Source: G965205255 sp965205255 (GTDB taxonomy: Bacteria; Pseudomonadota; Gammaproteobacteria; Pseudomonadales; Endozoicomonadaceae). From it: a stretch of 64,000 nt of DNA. Of this stretch, positions 61,242 to 64,000 are shown in pieces. The stretch is taken from positions 2,294,001-2,358,000 of the forward strand of contig OZ242051.1 in NCBI GenBank assembly GCA_965205255.1. Direction: 5' to 3'. Within the stretch, counting starts at the first letter, position 1. Each line of letters starts with the position of its first letter. The notes beneath the pieces are model-generated. The model had not been told where the DNA came from. It made no database searches and was given only the letters and a program-made list of their open reading frames with translations. The translations under genes and the position numbers were made by a program.

Positions 61242-63140
61242 TTGAGCGCTTCTCTTGTAAAAGCCCAGTTTCAAACTGGGTTGTTTTGTCTTATTATTCC
61301 AATACTACTGTTACAAACCGGCCAAACACACTTGTGGTTGTTTATCGCCACAACAATCATGATAATACTGACCTGTTGGCATATTGCCTTATCACGACAG
61401 TTCGACTTTTCCTGCATTCATGTGGTTGTATGGCTGGTGATTGCCGGTATGATTGTTAACGTTGTCTGGAGTGTTCACCCTTTTGTGACACAAGTCACTG
61501 CTTGGAAGTCAGCACTTGGGCTGTGGGCTTTTTTGTTGCTGGTAACAAAGTGTAAAGAGCAGGTATGGCATTTTCTCATTAATAGCTTAATCGCAACTAC
61601 ATTGATTGCCACGGTTTGGGCACTGACTCAATACAGTTTTGATTTTGGGCGGGTCAGCGGACCACAAATTGATGTTAATGCCTTTGCCGCTATTGTCTAC
61701 TGTGGAAGCTTTCTCTTTTTATTTAAAAAAATAACAAATGATGTAAGTCATCAACGGCTATACCTGATATTACAGTTACTGATGCTCTCTGCAATGATGG
61801 CGACATTCTCCAGAAGTGGTATTTTTACTTGGGGAGTTGGTGTTGCTGTAGCGTTGCTTTTTTGTATTCGTTTTCCATTCGGATTACGCCCTTTAATTTC
61901 TTACCTTTGTCTGGCCTTGATAGCTTACCTGTTTGTTAAATTATTGCCATTAGCTTTTGGTACAGAGACTATTTCTCGAAATTTTAATGATATTGGTTCA
62001 CTTAATGCCAGAATTCCTCAATGGCAAGCGGCTTGGGAAATGTTTTTGTCAGCCCCGTTTACAGGTACAGGTTTTGGCACTTTTAAGCTACTTTACCCAC
62101 CATTAAGGGAAGAATGGGCAAGCGCAGGCAACCTGGTGCATAACGATTATCTGCAACTGTTACATGAAGGAGGCATATTCTTATTTATAGCTTTTATGGG
62201 GTGGATGTTGTTTCACCTTTACTTATTGATTCGATTATTCCTTACAAAACCTAACCTGAGTGAATGTTCTTTTAGCAAATATATAGAACTTACCGGCCTA
62301 CTAATCATTAATCTGATGCTATTTATGCAGGCCAGCATTAATTTCATTTTTTACATTGACTACCTTAATTTTGTTTCCGGTGTTATTTTTGCCAGAATTA
62401 TTTGGATTAGCGTTAAACTCAACTTGCTAAAAAAGCCTGTCATAAAACCTGTAAGACCAATAGTCCGTGGTTTCTTGACCTTGTTCGTTGTGTTTCTGTG
62501 GGTAAAATTAGCGCTATCGGTTTTACCTCATATCATCTTTCATGAAAAAATCCTTCCAATTACTCTTTCAGAAAAGCAAAGGTCATCTCTGGCTAACACT
62601 ATATTGAGTATTGATCCGGCCAACGCTCCCGCTTCTGAGGTATTAGTGCAAAATATCTACCGCGCCCTTCCGGTAGTTGCAGAAGAAAAAAGACAAAAGA
62701 TATTTGAAACCGTTTGGGCACAAGCATTAATTATGCACGAACGTACACCAGTAGAATCCCGCTACCTTTACTGGCTTGGTATTTTAAGCAAAATGGCTGT
62801 CGACCTTAAGCTCACATTACCCTTTGCTGCAAAGCCTTCAAACGATTACCATCAAAAGGCCATCGAATTAAATCCTGGATATTTTCCCTCACTCATTGAG
62901 TTAGCTAAAACCATTAATAAAAACCAGGGACCAATCGCTGCACTAACATATTTAACAGCAGTTTTTGATCGCTGGCACTCAGTGGCCCCAGTATCAGATA
63001 CGCTCGCTTTGTTAAAAATAATGTGGCAACTGGCCAAACAAGCAGAGCTTCCTGAAGCTAACTTTTTTTACGAAATTTATCAAAATTTACTTAAGTGGAA
63101 TGACGAGTCAACAACATTGAGATCAAGGTATAAAGGGTAA
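61242..63140 (+). CDS. O-antigen ligase/pilin oligosaccharyltransferase-like membrane protein
   Basis: 632 residues: about ten membrane helices in the first 420 residues with the Wzy_C/O-antigen-ligase loop (LNARIPQWQAAWEMFLSAPF then GTGFGTFKLLYPPLREE, and NLVHNDYLQLLHEGG, containing the conserved His). A soluble C-terminal helical region of about 200 residues follows. Genes of this family directly after pilA commonly attach O-antigen-like glycans to pilin (TfpO/PglL type), so pilin glycosylation is inferred. The start is uncertain: TTG at 61242 without a ribosome site, 6 bases after pilA, and the first codons overlap a terminator-like hairpin. TTG 61281 is an alternative. Confidence 0.82.
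   Translation: MSASLVKAQFQTGLFCLIIPILLLQTGQTHLWLFIATTIMIILTCWHIALSRQFDFSCIHVVVWLVIAGMIVNVVWSVHPFVTQVTAWKSALGLWAFLLLVTKCKEQVWHFLINSLIATTLIATVWALTQYSFDFGRVSGPQIDVNAFAAIVYCGSFLFLFKKITNDVSHQRLYLILQLLMLSAMMATFSRSGIFTWGVGVAVALLFCIRFPFGLRPLISYLCLALIAYLFVKLLPLAFGTETISRNFNDIGSLNARIPQWQAAWEMFLSAPFTGTGFGTFKLLYPPLREEWASAGNLVHNDYLQLLHEGGIFLFIAFMGWMLFHLYLLIRLFLTKPNLSECSFSKYIELTGLLIINLMLFMQASINFIFYIDYLNFVSGVIFARIIWISVKLNLLKKPVIKPVRPIVRGFLTLFVVFLWVKLALSVLPHIIFHEKILPITLSEKQRSSLANTILSIDPANAPASEVLVQNIYRALPVVAEEKRQKIFETVWAQALIMHERTPVESRYLYWLGILSKMAVDLKLTLPFAAKPSNDYHQKAIELNPGYFPSLIELAKTINKNQGPIAALTYLTAVFDRWHSVAPVSDTLALLKIMWQLAKQAELPEANFFYEIYQNLLKWNDESTTLRSRYKG
61261..61290 (+). terminator. Terminator-like hairpin at the pilA/ligase junction
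   Basis: GCCCAGT-TTCAA-ACTGGGT followed by the T-rich tgttttgtctt, 26 bases after the pilA stop and inside the first codons of the ligase frame. It probably trims ligase expression relative to pilA. Confidence 0.6.
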
Positions 63141-63173
63141 AAAATCACTCCTGAAACAGACGGTAAATTGCCC

Positions 63174-63216
63174 AAAAAAAGCCCGAAGCTTTCAAATAAA
63201 CTTCGGGCTTTTTTAT
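63174..63216. terminator. Bidirectional Rho-independent terminator
   Basis: AAAAAAGCCCGAAG and CTTCGGGCTTTTTT separated by 12 bases form a long stem with A and T runs on either side. It serves the ligase gene from the left and the leftward rplI from the right. Confidence 0.93.
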
Positions 63217-63240
63217 AGCAAAGACTGTTGTTCTGGCTGA

Positions 63241-63687
63241 CTATTCAGCTTCAACAAATACTTTGATAGTTGTTTTTACTTCTGGGTGAAGTTGTACATG
63301 AATATCGTACTCGCCAACATTCCGGATAGGACCGTCTGGCATACGAATTTCACTTTTGGCAACTTCAACACCTGTTGAAATAATAGACTCTGACAAATCA
63401 CGAACACCAATAGAACCAAAAAGTTTGCCTTCTTCTCCAGCTTTTGCTGTGAGTGTCAGTTCGATTTCTGATAATGCCCTTGCACGGACTTGTGCCTTTG
63501 TCAGTTTATCTGTTGCATGTTTTTCAAGCTCTGCACGACGGGCTTCAAAATTTGCAAGATTTTCTTTAGTTGCAGGAACGGCTTTACTGAAAGGCAATAA
63601 AAAATTACGTGCGTAACCTGCCTTTACATTAACCAAGTCTCCTAGTGTGCCTAAGCCTGCAATTTTCTCAAGAAGAATTACTTCCAT
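63241..63687 (-). CDS. rplI: 50S ribosomal protein L9
   Basis: 148 residues, identical in layout to E. coli L9 (149). MEVILLEKIAGLGTLGDLVN and VKAGYARNFLLPFSKAVPAT form the N-terminal rRNA-binding domain, joined by a long helix (EARRAELEKHATDKLTKAQV) to the C-terminal domain (GKLFGSIGVRDLSESI ... HPEVKTTIKVFVEAE). Follows a DUF2232 gene, as in the rpsF-rpsR-(DUF2232)-rplI operon of pseudomonads and relatives. Confidence 0.98.
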   Translation of the reverse strand: MEVILLEKIAGLGTLGDLVNVKAGYARNFLLPFSKAVPATKENLANFEARRAELEKHATDKLTKAQVRARALSEIELTLTAKAGEEGKLFGSIGVRDLSESIISTGVEVAKSEIRMPDGPIRNVGEYDIHVQLHPEVKTTIKVFVEAE

Positions 63688-63732
63688 CTCAACTTACCTC
63701 TTTATCTTTGCTATGACTCAATAGATTTCGGG

Positions 63733-64000
63733 TTACTTTATTTTAGATCCGTTTAGTTTGTTAGCGAGCTTGCCACGAAAATCCATGACACTGTCACAGC
63801 ATGCTAAAACAAGAACCAAAGGGTAAACAATAACTAACAATAAGTATGTAGCCACTACAATAAATATGCTGTTTGTGCTTTTTTTGATTGAAGCCACACC
63901 ATGACCGAGTGCAATCCCTGTGAATAATAAAGGAATCGCAAATCCGGGCTGCATAATGTTTAAAAACTCCATGTTGGATGTCGTACTTAACAGCCATAAA
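63733..64000 (-). CDS. DUF2232 membrane protein, C-terminal part (5' end outside window)
   Basis: The frame is open past the right edge; 89 codons are visible. Two or three membrane segments (FAIPLLFTGIALGHGVASIK and IFIVVATYLLLVIVYPLVLV) are followed by CDSVMDFRGKLANKL, which matches the common ending of DUF2232 (YybS-like) proteins found between rpsR and rplI. Function unknown. An internal ATG at 63972 is unlikely to be the true start. Confidence 0.75.
   Translation of the reverse strand, partial: LWLLSTTSNMEFLNIMQPGFAIPLLFTGIALGHGVASIKKSTNSIFIVVATYLLLVIVYPLVLVLACCDSVMDFRGKLANKLNGSKIK

Noticed and set aside
1..64000. tRNA, rRNA and CRISPR loci
   Set aside because: I looked for cloverleaf ends, rRNA segments and regularly spaced identical repeats on both strands and saw none; small RNAs cannot be excluded by eye.

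Overview
The window is about 64 kb of AT-rich gammaproteobacterial chromosome. It most resembles an animal-associated marine lineage of the Endozoicomonas/Oceanospirillales type; this is inferred from gene content and not tested by any search. The gene orders hemC-hemD-hemX-hemY, mrcA<->pilMNOPQ-aroK-aroB, pilA<->pilB and (DUF2232)-rplI are typical of gammaproteobacteria. A Yersinia/Aeromonas-like type III secretion (T3SS) translocator block, a giant Rhs protein, a large autotransporter and a secreted toxin-like cystine-rich peptide point to life in contact with animal cells.

Layout. 1-8.6 kb: partial oligopeptidase A (prlC), a small secreted eight-cysteine peptide between two copies of a repeat, a GIY-YIG-domain protein, acpS, topoisomerase III, a small secreted protein and trmB. 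9.4-13.8 kb: hemC-hemD-hemX-hemY, transcribed leftward. 14.1-21.2 kb: leftward T3SS block (putative secreted protein, tip/filament protein, SycD chaperone, SctE, SctB, YopN-like SctW, TyeA, SycN). No secretion apparatus genes are present here. 21.5-23.4 kb: ppa and an orphan gene between two repeat copies. 23.4-33.1 kb: aroB, aroK, pilQPONM and divergent mrcA. 33-37.4 kb: yajQ, dodecin, a dicarboxylate/glutamate-type symporter, panE-like and nadC. 37.6-44 kb: a 2147-residue Rhs/YD-repeat protein. 44.4-48.4 kb: asnS, cca, IS remnant, lipoprotein hydrolase. 48.6-53.5 kb: an autotransporter gene broken by one in-frame TAA. 53.6-58.2 kb: branched-chain amino-acid (valine) degradation operon. 58.9-64 kb: pilB, pilA, an O-antigen-ligase-like gene next to pilA, rplI and a partial DUF2232 gene.

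The most striking unexplained structure is a dispersed element of about 140-165 bp with near-perfect 24-bp terminal inverted repeats. I count eleven near-full copies plus one truncated copy. The copies sit between genes, and three supply or touch the stop codon of a core gene (hemY, aroK, pilB). Three pairs lie in the same orientation around short intervals, two of which hold an orphan accessory gene (the cysteine-rich peptide and the 264-residue ORF). It looks like a MITE, or an ERIC/Correia-like family, that may move or mark cargo.

The genes combine into several working units: type IV pilus secretin/alignment complex (PilMNOPQ), extension ATPase (PilB), pilin (PilA) and a probable pilin glycan ligase; tetrapyrrole synthesis; shikimate synthesis; T3SS translocon and gatekeeper; and valine catabolism.
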